Of a stretch of DNA of 64,000 nucleotides, positions 21,543 to 31,656 are shown in pieces (within the stretch, counting starts at the first letter, position 1; each line of letters starts with the position of its first letter). The stretch is taken from the NCBI GenBank assembly GCA_022575985.1, contig JAKSXM010000014.1, forward strand, positions 12,648,001 to 12,712,000. The letters run 5' to 3'. The notes below the pieces were generated by a model. The model saw only the letters and a list, made by a program, of their open reading frames with translations. It was not told the origin of the DNA and searched no databases. The translations under genes and the position numbers were made by a program. This stretch comes from Anagrus nilaparvatae (taxonomy: Eukaryota > Arthropoda > Insecta > Hymenoptera > Mymaridae).

Positions 21543-21719
21543 TTGTTTATGCAAAAAATATTAGGAAAAAAATTTTTCGAAAAATTGAGTATCCAATTTG
21601 AGATATAGAGTAATATTAATATCTAATAATACCATATTATTAAATATTAATACTTTTATAGAAATAAATTAGGCACTACGTTCGAAAAGAAAAAAATATT
21701 GCTATTAGTAGTCAGAGAT

Positions 21720-22309
21720 TTTTTGATAAAAAAATTAGATCTTAATACCATAATAGTTGTGAAATATCACGAAATACAGACATGCGTGCTTATATGCCAA
21801 ACAATCAAAATTTAAGCTTTCACAAAATTCAAAAATATTCATAACGTATACGAAACTATTTTAAAGTAATACTAAAAAATTCTTAAGAATTAAAAATAAT
21901 TCAAAAGAGTACACAAAAAAAAGTTAAAAAGTATAATAACTTGCCGTCCTCCAGAATGTTTTTATACTTTTTTAAATTGTTTTGAATACTTTGAAATACT
22001 TATAAATTTTTTTAAAAATTATAATAAATTTATAATTTTTATAATTTTCATCGGAATTCGTTATATTTTTGCATTTGCCAATCGAAAAATTTTAAATCCT
22101 TATTTAATATTGAATAATGCAGGTTTATCCACTTTAGCCCTGGAAAGTATACATTAAATGCACCTATACTATGCTGGAATAACTAAAATTATTAAAGCAC
22201 TTTCATGCGTATGTCTTAGTGTCTCGATTTATACAAAATGTGCGTACAACTATGGTTTATCCAAACTGCAAAGTAATATCTCTTTTACGTATCTCTTGAA
22301 TAAGCATAA
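21720..22309. other. Gene-free AT-rich stretch
   Basis: No gene or repeat can be supported here. Confidence 0.35.
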
Positions 22310-22577
22310 AAGTTGATACAATATTTGAGGGATACTAGTTATTCCAATCACTGTTTTTTCGCGTTCAACATATAACCGCTAGATGGCAGGTCCTTATACT
22401 ATATGTTTTCCGAGGGAGTCTAGCTTCCATGATAAGTTCTTTAAAAATTTTAATTCTTCCAGCATGCAGGTGCATTTTGCATATTTTGCATATTTATAAT
22501 TCGGCTAACGCCGGCTTTAAAAAACTCTATATAAATAAGCGTCGAATAATGACGTACATTCTGTCTCTTGTGTATTA
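22310..22577 (+). repeat. 268-bp direct repeat, left copy
   Basis: It runs from AAGTTGATACAATATTTG to TCTTGTGTATTA. The copy at 26037-26304 has the same length, and I count only three differences (near TAGTTATTCC and AGATGGCAGG). It includes TTTTTTCGCGTTCAACATAT, two TTTTGCATA motifs and TAACGCCGGC. It ends neither in TG...CA nor beside an obvious primer-binding site, so it is not a standard LTR. Confidence 0.9.
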
Positions 22578-23223
22578 TGATAGAGCGATAGTGATAAACA
22601 GCCACAAAGAGCTGCAAGATTTAGCCAAATCTCTTTCTATGCATTTTCCACCTCAAGATTTCGCAATTATGCCTCCAATTCAACCTGCATACCAAAATAC
22701 AAGACCACAAACACAATTTAACCAGCATCAACTTACTCAACCTCCACTCAGATTCAACTCTAACCAGGGTCATATGCAGCCTCCGCAACTCAATCATCCG
22801 CCTCCAAGATACGCACCAAACCAAGGCCAACTTACAAACAACCAATACATCAATAGAAAATATAAAAATAACTTTGTAAACACTAATTTCCAACCACCTC
22901 CTAACAAACACAACGTCCCCCTCACACGCCCCCCACTCTCTCGTCCCAACAATTTCTAATCCCGCCAACCCTCAAAAAAGTCGACCTTTCAATTCAGACC
23001 ATCAACCTTTACTGATCCTCAACTCTATACAACCCCTCCTCCTCCTCTTCAGCCAACTATTTCTCTCCCTCCTCCAGCCCCTCCACAAACCTCCTCTGCA
23101 CCAAACTTCGATAACACAGCACATACTCCTGCGTCTCCTACCTCTCACCTTATACAATCTCAGTTCAGCGAATTTGATAGATCAATGTTATCCCAATCAG
23201 ACAACACAAGCAATCCTAAATAG
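22578..23223 (+). pseudogene. LINE 2 ORF1-like Pro/Gln-rich protein
   Basis: The open frame enters from the left direct repeat (an ATG lies at 22429) and reads INSHKELQDLAKSLSMHFPP, then a long low-complexity segment rich in Pro, Gln and Asn with repeated QPP/HPPP motifs. TAA at 22957-22959 interrupts it. The same frame stays open after this stop (PPPPLQPTISLPPPAPP) to TAG at 23221-23223. Position and composition fit the ORF1 of a LINE, which coats the element RNA, but I see no CCHC knuckle or RRM. Function is therefore inferred from place only. Confidence 0.5.
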
Positions 23224-23374
23224 CAACTAAAAAATCAGTACATCATAAATAAAAACTCTAATCTTACTCATTCTGTTCCTATTCAAAATCCCCTCACCCC
23301 CAACCTCACAAATCACTTAACTCCTTCTCAGCCTGTCACTTCATTTCCAGTTCCCTCTGTAAGCCAAAACGCCT

Positions 23375-25720
23375 CGACTTTTGCAGATCTTACTTCTCCT
23401 CTTTGAAATCCCACGTGATAGCAGTCACTGAAACCTGGCTCAACCCAGCTTTCACTGACAGAATGGCTCAAATCCCAGACTACACTTTAATTAGCAATGA
23501 CAGAGAAGGTCGTGGCTCTGGGGGTATTGCTCTATATATTCGTGAAAATTTATAACACAAAATCATTGAAAAGAGTCACGACACGGGTAAATCTAAACTG
23601 CCTGAATACCTCATTTGCGAAATTTCGTTCGCATCTTCTCTCATTATGATAGCAGTAGTTTATAGGCCCCCCGATTCTCCTTTCCACAGAGGCATTCAAT
23701 TCTTAGATGTGTTAGCTAAAGCTGCATCAAATTATAGCAGCAAATTAATCCTTGGTGACTTCAACGCAAATATGTGCTACTTCAATCATAAATCAAACCT
23801 CATTTTCGACTTCATCTTTAAAAACAGGCTATACTTAGTTCCCCATGGAGATACTCATATAGGTCCATCAAACGATTCAGCTATAGATCTCTGCATCGTA
23901 GATGAAAATGATCGCATTCTCTCTTTCAATAAACTTCTTTTCATAAATAGTCACTACCTCACACAAGTAACCCTAGACATTTTCATACCCAAACCTCCAC
24001 TCACTAAAATTAGTTACAGAAATATCGACAGTATTAGCCAAAGCGAATTCACTCTAAGACTCCTCAAATATAACTGGTCATTCGCGTTCAAAAGCAGGGA
24101 CCTAGACCTCATTTGGAACACAACAGCCTCAAATATAACAAAAGTTTTGGACTCTATAGCTCCCATAAGTGAGTTTACCATCGAAAAAAAATCTTCTCCC
24201 TGGCTTACCCCTGAATTAAAAAGCGATACCACCAAACTTGATAAATTATATAGACGCTACCAAAAAAAAGAAGTGATCCAAACCTAGCTAATTATAGGAA
24301 CTTCAAGGAAACATTACTTGAGAAAATTTCTGTTTTAAAGATAAATTTCTACTCTGACAAGCTTTCTACCAAAAATTCTCCAGCCACAATCTGGAAAGAC
24401 CTTGAGCACCTTGGCTTAACAAATTCCCCACCAAACAACAAAAATTTTCTGTCTGCGGACTCGATAAACAGCTATTTCATATCCACGCAAAATGCTACAA
24501 CTTCAGACAGCACAATTTTCTCTCCATAAGGAAATTCACCCAGACCAAATTTTAAATTCAAAAATATAACCTTAAATGACTTAGAATGGGCTTTCAAGCA
24601 GTTCACCACTAAATCCGTTGGTCCTAATGGAATTTCACTCAAAGTTCTAAAACTTAAAGCTATAGGCTTCTCAATCCAAGTTCTTGAATGGTTCTCAGAG
24701 TACCTTTCCAACCGTACCCAATCCGTCTTAATAGAAAATAAGCCATCTTCTTCCCTAAAGGTCATTAGCGGAGTTCCCCAAGGCTCGGTTCTCGGCCCCC
24801 TACTTTTCCTAATTTATATGAACGACTTGGGCCGAAAAATCTCATATTCAAAAAGACTGATGTTTGCAGATGACCTCCAAATATATCTTCAGGTTCCCTA
24901 CAAAAGTCTAAATCTGGGTGTAACCCTACTTCAAAATGACCTCCATCAAATTAAAAATTGGTGCGAAGCAAACAACTTCAAAATAAATATAGAAAAAACA
25001 AATTTCATAATTTTCGGCAAAAATGTTTCAAACTTATATGACACCAATACCTCCTTCTACTTCGATGGAGCCCAAATTCAACTGTCAAAAACTGTAAAAA
25101 ATCTCGGCCTTTTTATTGACTATGATATGAAATGGCGGTCTCAAATAAACCACATCATCAAATCAGTTAATTACGTCCTCTATAGATTGAGATACTTTAA
25201 ACATCTAATAAACTCTAATCTCCGCAAGCAGCTCGTCACAGCCCTCATCTTTCCACTACTTGACTCAAACGTTTTCCCAATGGGTAATTTACCCGAACAC
25301 CAATACTCACGACTCCAAAAACTATTAAACTCATCTGTTAGATACGTGTGTGGTATTATTTATCCCTCTAGAACATCCCCTGATAGGATTAAGCTTGGTT
25401 GGCTAAATGTCAAACTACGCGCCAAATACCTTAGCGCAGTTCATATATATAATATCTTGAATATTGGCAAACCAAGCTATCTTAAAGATAAAGTGAAAAT
25501 TTACATCCCCACCAGAGAACTTCGTCCGAAAAACCGTCCGCACTTAGTTGTTAACACATCCACAAATCACACCTATAACAACTCCTCTCTTGTATTTATG
25601 CTATCCTTCTGGAATACTCTCCCCGAAGAAATAAGCTTGTCGAGTACAATTGATGTATTTAAGTGCAATCTTCACCACTATCTTCTCGAGATCGACAAAC
25701 GTAGTTCTAATGTTCCTTAA
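23375..25720 (+). pseudogene. LINE 2 endonuclease and internally deleted reverse transcriptase
   Basis: Endonuclease: SHVIAVTETWLNP (near 23412) with the catalytic Glu, REGRGSGGIALYIREN, a stop near 23552, then VYRPPDSPFH, LILGDFNANM and AIDLCIVDEND. It ends at TAG 24285. Reverse transcriptase: KSVGPNGISLKVLK (near 24613) is followed at once by LKAIGFS, where related LINEs have some 130 further residues including RT motif A (DFSKAFD). That block with its catalytic Asp is deleted. GVPQGSVLGPLLF and MFADDLQIYLQV follow, then an uninterrupted thumb and C-terminal region to TAA 25718 (SRLQKLLNSSVRYVCGI). The element therefore cannot reverse-transcribe for itself. Confidence 0.8.
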
Positions 25721-26036
25721 TTTCAACCCCCATAATTTCTAAAAATAAATTTCCCAAAGCTCCTCGTTTCCTAATCTGTCTACTAACTTTATAAAATCCA
25801 ATATCTTTTCACGCAGATTTAATTTGTAACTAATCAATTTTTATCAATTTTTTATGTAATTGTTAAAAATTTAAATTTTTATTTTTTTCTTATATTCATG
25901 TGTAAGCAACTAAATATACTATCAAATGTACTTTCAAATTTTGTACAACCCTGTACGATAATCTTTATAATAAAAAAAAAAAATCACTAACCCCTCCCCC
26001 CGTCTGACGCCGTGACATCATTGTTGAAGAGTCCCT

Positions 26037-26304
26037 AAGTTGATACAATATTTGAGGGATACTAGTTTTTCCAATCACTGTTTTTTCGCGTTCAACATAT
26101 AACCGCTAGATGAAAGGTCCTTATACTATATGTTTTCCGAGGGAGTCTAGCTTCCATGATAAGTTCTTTAAAAATTTTAATTCTTCCAGCATGCAGGTGC
26201 ATTTTGCATATTTTGCATATTTATAATTCGGCTAACGCCGGCTTTAAAAAACTCTATATAAATAAGCGTCGAATAATGACGTACATTCTGTCTCTTGTGT
26301 ATTA
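26037..26304 (+). repeat. 268-bp direct repeat, right copy
   Basis: Right-hand partner of 22310-22577 in the same orientation, with three substitutions by my reading. It ends TCTTGTGTATTA and the sequence then diverges at once (ATATATTATTACCC). Confidence 0.9.
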
Positions 26305-26370
26305 ATATATTATTACCCACGAGAGCAAAAAATTACAATTTCAATTTATAATAAATAAATAAACAAATAT

Positions 26371-26600
26371 TTAAAGCCTTATGGAACCTGATGCGCCAAA
26401 AATATTTTTTCAAACGCGCGATCGCTGTGTTTTTTAGTGTAAAGTATATAAAACTCTACTTTTAAAAGTAGAAAAAAGTTTATTTTATACTATTATAGTA
26501 GAGAGAACGCTTTATTACTCTTTCTAAAGTATAAAATATACGTTACATTATACTATTCAGTCAGCCTGATATTGTATACTATATGGTTTAGTGGGTACGG
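26371..26600. repeat. ACTTTTAAAAGTA repeat family, short copy
   Basis: TATGGAACCTGATGCG, AATATTTTTTCAAACGC, CGCTGTG, AAGTATATAAAACTC, ACTTTTAAAAGTA, TAGAGAGAACGC and CAGCCTGATATTGTATACT occur in this order. The same blocks recur in reverse order and on the other strand at 58821-60745. No protein coding seen. Confidence 0.55.
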
Positions 26601-26807
26601 AACGTATTCCGGAGAGGATTTTTCATCAATTTTTTAAATAGATATTTAATTTTAAAAAAATAATTTAAGTTTAAGAATTTTAATAAATATGTTATAATAG
26701 TTCATAAAATAAAAAAAACAAATAAATTCAAAAAAAAAAAATTGAAAAGTATAATAAAAAAAATTTTTTATTATTTTAAGAAAGAATTATAAAGAATTAT
26801 AAAAAAA

Positions 26808-26930
26808 CTAAGGCTTTTTTATTTCAGGCACGATCACATATTTATTGAGTATTTTCTCTTCAATGACCTTTATGGGATCCACACCCTTATAAATTGAAAA
26901 CTATTATTTATTATGTACATGTCATTCAAA
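26808..26930 (-). repeat. Partial AGGCACGATCA repeat, inverted
   Basis: AGGCACGATCAC at 26826 and the following TATTTATTGAGTATTTT and GGATCCACACCCTTATAAAT blocks are the reverse complement of 21370-21487, including the outer CTAAGGCTTTTTTATTTC. Only the last 120 bp of the family are present. Confidence 0.6.
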
Positions 26931-26937
26931 GTATTCA

Positions 26938-27803
26938 TACACGTAAAAAAAATATAAGACAAACTAAACGTATTACGTTACTGAAATATGATTAGTATTG
27001 TAAGTTGTTGAATGGAAAGATTAAACGTTGAATTGTCAAATAAAAACATTAGACCAACAAATACTTTGTTGATTCAAGCAAAATTAAAATCGTTAAGTTA
27101 ACCACTTAAATCTTTGTTGAATCAACATAGTGTTAGATAAGCCAACAACCTACAACATTAATATGATTAATTTTAATAGTTAGGTCAATGCTTTTTCTTT
27201 TATATTAAAATATTTATTCATTCTTTCTCTTTCTATCCTTTTATGTATTTAACACCGCGGCCGGCGACAAGTCGAAACATGTTCTTCAGCAGCGGCTTTT
27301 GTTTATATTATTATTCATTATTATTATAATAAAGAAATGGAATTTCCTAAAAATTATTTATGATAGTTTTATCTATTATTTTTAAATATGCATTTCGCTG
27401 GGTATGTATAATTTACTCTGCATATAATTTCGAAAATTATTATCTGTAACATATAGTACTTAAAATTTTTTTATTAAATCGAAGTGTCCTGTTAGCAGAA
27501 TGGATAATCTCGCTGTCTCGGAAGCCGCGGAACTCGGTTCGATCCCAGTAGCAGTCAAAATTTTTCTTCGGTTTTTTTTAACAGATTTTAAATTAATAAA
27601 TATATAAGTACATAAATAAATATAAAAAAAATAATTATCAAAAAAAAAATTATTAATAAAAAAAAAAAAAAAAAAAAAATACCTAAATAAATTTTCACTC
27701 TGTTTGAATCAACTAAGTAACTATGACAATTCAACAAATACTTTATTGGCATATTTCAACAAAGTTATTTGTCAATACAACTTAGAATTTTTTTCCGTGT
27801 AAA
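26938..27803. mobile_element. Inverted-repeat element containing a tRNA-like sequence
   Basis: The ends ACACGTAAAAAAAATAT-AAG (26938) and CTTAGAATTTTTTTCCGTGT (to 27800) are imperfect inverted repeats. Inside both ends, related AACAAATACTTT-TTG and TTGAATTGTCA blocks recur. The middle holds a tRNA-like sequence and a long A-run (about 27658-27680). No transposase. The ends are approximate. Confidence 0.4.
27485..27556 (+). pseudogene. tRNA-like sequence with A and B boxes
   Basis: Box A TAGCAGAATGG (27493-27503) and box B GGTTCGATCCC (27536-27546) are spaced as in a tRNA gene and are the internal RNA polymerase III promoter. The middle CTGTCTCGGAAG could be an anticodon loop (CGG if the loop is CTCGGAA). 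The acceptor, anticodon and T stems have several mismatches, so I call a tRNA pseudogene or SINE head rather than a working tRNA. A downstream A-run supports a retroposed origin. Confidence 0.45.
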
Positions 27804-28217
27804 TAATGATTTTCATAAATAAACATTTGAAATAATTTCAATCTTACCATTGAATTTATGATATCCATTCACCCTATCATTGGCTTCATATCAATTGATT
27901 CTTAATAAGTTATCTTATATTTTATATTATTTCTAATTTTTTCTGGCTCAAAAGATAGCAATTGTAAACAAACGTATGAAAATTAAAAAAAAAATTTTAA
28001 TCTTTTGATTCCATTTAAATAGAAAAAAAAATTCCACTTTCTGCAAAAACAAAAATATTTTCGCTTGAGGGAAACGGTTTTTTTCTCAGTGTATTTTAAA
28101 AGTTTATAAATATCTATACATACAAAATTCCTTATGTTTATTTTAATATTTACTGGACTAGTTAAAAAAAATTGTATTGTTCAAATGAATCTAAAAAAAT
28201 TAACTTTTATTTTTCAG
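27804..28217. other. Probable intron sequence upstream of the tetraspanin exon
   Basis: AT-rich sequence with no gene, ending in a pyrimidine tract and TTTTTCAG at 28211-28217, a good splice acceptor for the next feature. Confidence 0.4.
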
Positions 28218-28660
28218 GGTCGGGGGCAGGAGCTGTGCCGACGAAGCTTCCGACGCCAGCTCGAAATTGCGAACCACCTGTCGGTATCGCGATGCGATAT
28301 TATCGACTGTGGATTTACGCCTGTAACATCGTATTATTTGGCTGTGCTGTGGGTTTCGTAGCGGCGCTTTCAAAGACCTTTTTCTTCCCAGGAGATATAA
28401 GACGTTATTTGGTACCAGGTATACCTCGTTATTACGATCCAACGGCTCTTTTTGCTTACCTATCATTAACGATTCAACTTGGTGTCGTTCAGCTGGTCGG
28501 CTGTATCGCTGCAAGAAAACTAAGCACTAGATTACTCAACGCTTATTGGGTTATGTTACTTGCTCTTTTATTTGGCGACGTCTTCATTGGTGTTGTTTGG
28601 GTCTTTCGATTCGAGAGAATGAGAGCCGAGCTTAGGCCCACTTTACGTCAAAAGCTACAG
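28218..28660 (+). CDS. Tetraspanin-family exon (host gene, partial)
   Basis: A GC-richer segment bounded by acceptor TTTTTCAG and donor CAG/GTAAAT (28661). From ATG 28292 it codes for 123 residues and runs open into the donor. Hydrophobic segments lie at residues 6-26 (RLWIYACNIVLFGCAVGFVA), 52-74 (ALFAYLSLTIQLGVVQLVG) and 83-105 (NAYWVMLLALLFGDVFIGVV), with a short first loop containing FFFPGDIRRYLVPGIPRYYD. That spacing is TM1, small loop, TM2, TM3 of tetraspanins, membrane scaffold proteins. The large extracellular loop with its CCG motif and TM4 must be on later exons, which I do not find here. The frame is also open back to 28218, so that part may be coding or 5' UTR. It is the only convincing host-gene exon in the window. 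The family call rests on topology and motifs. Confidence 0.65.
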
Positions 28661-28751
28661 GTAAATGGCTCCTTTACTGGTGTCCGACTAATCCTAGGTT
28701 GTAAAACTACTACTTACTACTTATTCCATTATTTCATCTATCGCAGCTGTT

Positions 28752-29165
28752 GTAAAGACTACTGCAGGATAAGGTATGCTTTTCGGCCCCAGCATATTTT
28801 TCAAATTTTTTTGGCTCCATTTGATGGTATATGATAAAAAGTAATATTCCAAGGATCAGTCACCCGCCACCCCCTGCGTTTACCTTGGGATATTAAAACG
28901 TCTTTTTTACTTCAAAACTAATATCTTCGGAATGAATTAACCAATTGGAGCGTGGTTGGTGTAAAAATTTTCGTTTTGAAAAAATACACCTAAAATAAGG
29001 TTTCACATGATCTTTTTTTATGTTTTTCTTTTACTTTTTTAATAAAAAAAAAACGATATCTTACCTATTATACTCTACCAAAAGACTTCATTTATTCCAT
29101 AAAATCTCTTTAAATTTTTGCAATATAATACCTATTTTGCGCTATTAATAATAATGAAAATACTA
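28752..29165 (-). repeat. 410-bp dispersed repeat, copy 1
   Basis: It matches 53434-53850 in reverse orientation over its full length, including GACTACTGCAGGATAAGGTA, GCGTTTACC-TGG, CCAATTGGA-CG-GGTT and AATAGCGCAAAATAGG in the mirror order. It starts about 90 bp after the tetraspanin donor. No coding sequence or clear terminal repeats. Confidence 0.75.
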
Positions 29166-29595
29166 ATTATATGCGTATAGACTTGCTATAATTCTCATAA
29201 AAATAAAACATGTCAGCTTATAATGCTTACCAGAGTATTAATCTCGGATGCTTACATTAGATGCAATAAATTTTATTATTTTTATATAGCGAAGCTCTAC
29301 ATTAATGGATGCAAAAATCGACAACTTGGGGGAACGATATCTCAACAACGATCCATCGGATTACTTTTACTTTTTAAAACTGTGTTTATTTTATCGAGTT
29401 GATGGAACCTATAGTTTTCGGGCCCAATCCGGTATTTTTAAAAGCATGTTTATTCTTGTATTTTCGCTTCACAGAGGTGAAAAACCTTATAAATGTAAAC
29501 TGCACAATAAAATTAATAGCTTATTTATTAAATTTGCATCGATGAAATAACATAGAAATGCAAAATAACACTTTACTTTTAGATACTTTACTTTT
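29166..29595. other. No gene; short zinc-finger-linker-like string
   Basis: An open frame at 29305-29550 contains HRGEKPYKCKLH just after TTCGCTTCACAG near 29474. This resembles the linker between C2H2 zinc fingers, but no complete finger is present. It could be a decayed finger exon or chance. Confidence 0.25.
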
Positions 29596-29800
29596 AGGCA
29601 AGATCACCCTATGTATGCAATAAATAGATAAAACCGTGCTTTATAAGTTTTTTAGGTCAAAAAACAAAAAAGTTTCTAAATTGTCCCTATCGTGGAGAAA
29701 TTTGGTCTCCAGGTCATTGCGATGCCTGCGCATGCTTTTATTGACTTGGTGTGTGTAGGGATGTATGTTCAAGAAAGTGTATCCTCAAATCTTAGAACCT
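29596..29800 (+). repeat. AGGCACGATCA family repeat
   Basis: Begins AGGCAAGATCACCCTATGTA and continues with GTGCTTTATAAG, GGTCAAAAAAC, GTGGAGAAATTTGGTC and CGATGCCTGCGCATGC in the family order. It lacks a recognisable right end. Confidence 0.65.
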
Positions 29801-30043
29801 ACACGATGAATCAAAAATCCCTTGGACCAAATTTTTTGAAATCAGATATGGTTCCAGGGTTTTCAATTTCAAAGAATTTCATTTACTCCTTGCAGAGAAA
29901 TGTCCAAAAAACTGATTGCAGATATAAAATAAAATTATGAAAAAAATGATAAAGATGGTGAAAAATGAAATGGTTTTGAATTTAATACATCCAAAATATG
30001 GTTAATGACCTACATTAACTAAATTAATTAAAATTTATTTTTT

Positions 30044-30262
30044 AGGCACGATCACCCTATGATTTTATTTATGTATGCAATACATAAATAAAATCGTGCC
30101 TTAAATGATCATTAAGTTAGAAGACAAAAGAATCTTTAGATTTTCCAATTTTTGGAGGAATTTGGTCCCCAGGTCATTTCGATGCCTCGACATGCTTATA
30201 TTTCCTTGGTGTGTGATAATAAATAACAGTTTTCAATTTATGAGATTGTGGCTCCCATCATC
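30044..30262 (+). repeat. AGGCACGATCA family repeat with terminal hairpin
   Basis: AGGCACGATCACCCTATGAT is followed by a hairpin (GATTTTATTTATGTAT and ATACATAAATAAAATC) closed by CGTGCCT, then the shared GGAGGAATTTGGTCC, CGATGCCTC and GATAATAAATAA blocks. Confidence 0.65.
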
Positions 30263-30869
30263 AGAAAAAGGTATATTTAAAGAGGAATAATAAAATTTTC
30301 ATTTTTTGTGTGTTTTAGGACATATTTTTTTGCATGATTTTTTTTTAATGTCAAAATGGCAAATGGAGAATTGCAAAAAAAATTACTAAAAACAAGTTGC
30401 ATTAGATTACTTGTTTTTAGGCATATTTTTTAGAATTTAACAAAAATATTAGTTTTAAAATTAATTTAGTATTCAAAAAGATATCGACACTTAAAATTTT
30501 AAATATAAATATTTGACATATTTTTTTGAACTAAACCTATAGGTTTAACTATACAGTTCAAAGTATTTGTTAACTCCATCCATATACATTCGATGTATAA
30601 CTCTATTATCGTTGAATTTTTTTATTTTTATGCATTGATCAGTTTGTAAAATTGATTAGAAACTAATAACTAATAAGTTTTTAATTCTTCTGAAGGTTAC
30701 TTCATTGGAAAAAAAACCGGTTGTTTAAAAACTGATTTTTTTAAATAGTTTAAGCTATTTTATAAAAGTATATTAAAGCGTTATTTTATTAAATCAAAAA
30801 GAGTTTAGGAACCTGGTAATGATAATGGTATGGTAATAAGTGCGTATGAGTATGACAACTGAATTTTGG
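30263..30869. other. Gene-free AT-rich stretch
   Basis: No gene or repeat is supported. Confidence 0.35.
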
Positions 30870-31380
30870 CACAGAGATATTCAAGACCTAAATACATACA
30901 TTTCCGTATCCTAATTTTTTCGACCGCGTATTTTGGTAAAAGTTATGGATCCACAAAAATAACCAATTTTTGAAAAAAAACTAAAAGTATGAAACCCCGG
31001 GATACCCGAGGTTTTTAACTAAGGCCAAAACATAATAAGTTTAAATTTGACATTTTTCGGTATTTTAATTCTGGAAAGGCATGTCGGGCCATTGAAGACG
31101 TTTATCCGAGCTCAAAATCATGTATACTATAAACTAAGAGTGCGAGTAAACGGCGGGTCTTCAATAGCCCTACATGCCCTTCCAGAGCCAAAATACCAAA
31201 AAATTAAAATATAAATTAAGCATGTTTTGGGCTAATGTAAAAATCTAATCTATTCCGGGGTGTCATAGTTTCAGTTTTTTTTTTTTTTTTTTAAATTGGT
31301 TAACTTTTTCTAGACCAGAAAAATTAGAATACAAAAGTAGGTATGCTTTGATTCTGAAATACGCAATCTGGGGTACAAAG
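30870..31380. repeat. Fold-back element, about 510 bp
   Basis: Imperfect arms pair from CAGAGATATTCAAGACCTAA and CGTATCCTAATTTTTTCGAC on the left to TAGACCAGAAAAATTAGAAT and GAAATACGCAATCTG on the right. Inner arms pair GAAAGGCATGTCGGGCCATT with AATAGCCCTACATGCCCTTC. The centre is near 31130. Non-coding. Confidence 0.6.
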
Positions 31381-31579
31381 TGGCTGAGAAGTAGAGGACA
31401 TGAAATCAGCAAGAACTACCCCATTTTAAGGTTTTTTTCTAAATATTTTGGAAGCAGAGCTAAAATTATCTAATTAACTGCCTTTTTTGAAGAAAGGGTC
31501 AGAAAATATTGGAATTCAATAAAGCTCTAATTGGGCTATAAGACTAATTATTGGATGTGAAAACTAAACCTCTAAAAAG

Positions 31580-31656
31580 GACTTTATATTAAATAAATGC
31601 TAAGCAACATTACAATACAATCGCTATTCTTATAATTTGTAATTATCACCTCTACT
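31580..31656. repeat. Left part of minisatellite locus 2
   Basis: AACATTACAATACAATCGCTATT and TAATTTGTAATTATCACC match 41140-41185 and lead to the target site of the hAT element. The array itself continues on the other side of that element. Confidence 0.6.

Larger units (their letters stand above)
22578..26036 (+). mobile_element. LINE 2: Jockey/CR1-like LINE body between direct repeats
   Basis: A 3.46-kb C-rich body with a Pro/Gln-rich first ORF, endonuclease and reverse-transcriptase segments, 3' UTR and an A-run at about 25970-25981. About 55 bp of unrelated CCCCTCCCCCCGTCTGACG sequence lies between the A-run and the right direct repeat. Low A/T and a readable protein suggest a recent insertion, but the coding sequence is broken. 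Confidence 0.75.

Noticed and set aside
22621..22968. Minus-strand open frame of 115 codons
   Set aside because: Opposite strand of the Pro/Gln-rich LINE 2 ORF1; composition is explained by that low-complexity sequence.
24014..24765. Two minus-strand open frames
   Set aside because: Both lie opposite LINE 2 endonuclease and RT and have no motif of their own.
22310..26304. Reading the 268-bp direct repeats as ordinary LTRs
   Set aside because: They do not begin TG or end CA, no short duplication flanks the pair, and the body encodes a LINE-type endonuclease and RT rather than gag-protease-integrase.
28134..28514. Alternative frames on both strands over the tetraspanin exon
   Set aside because: The frame with three membrane segments agrees with the splice sites; the others have no recognisable features.
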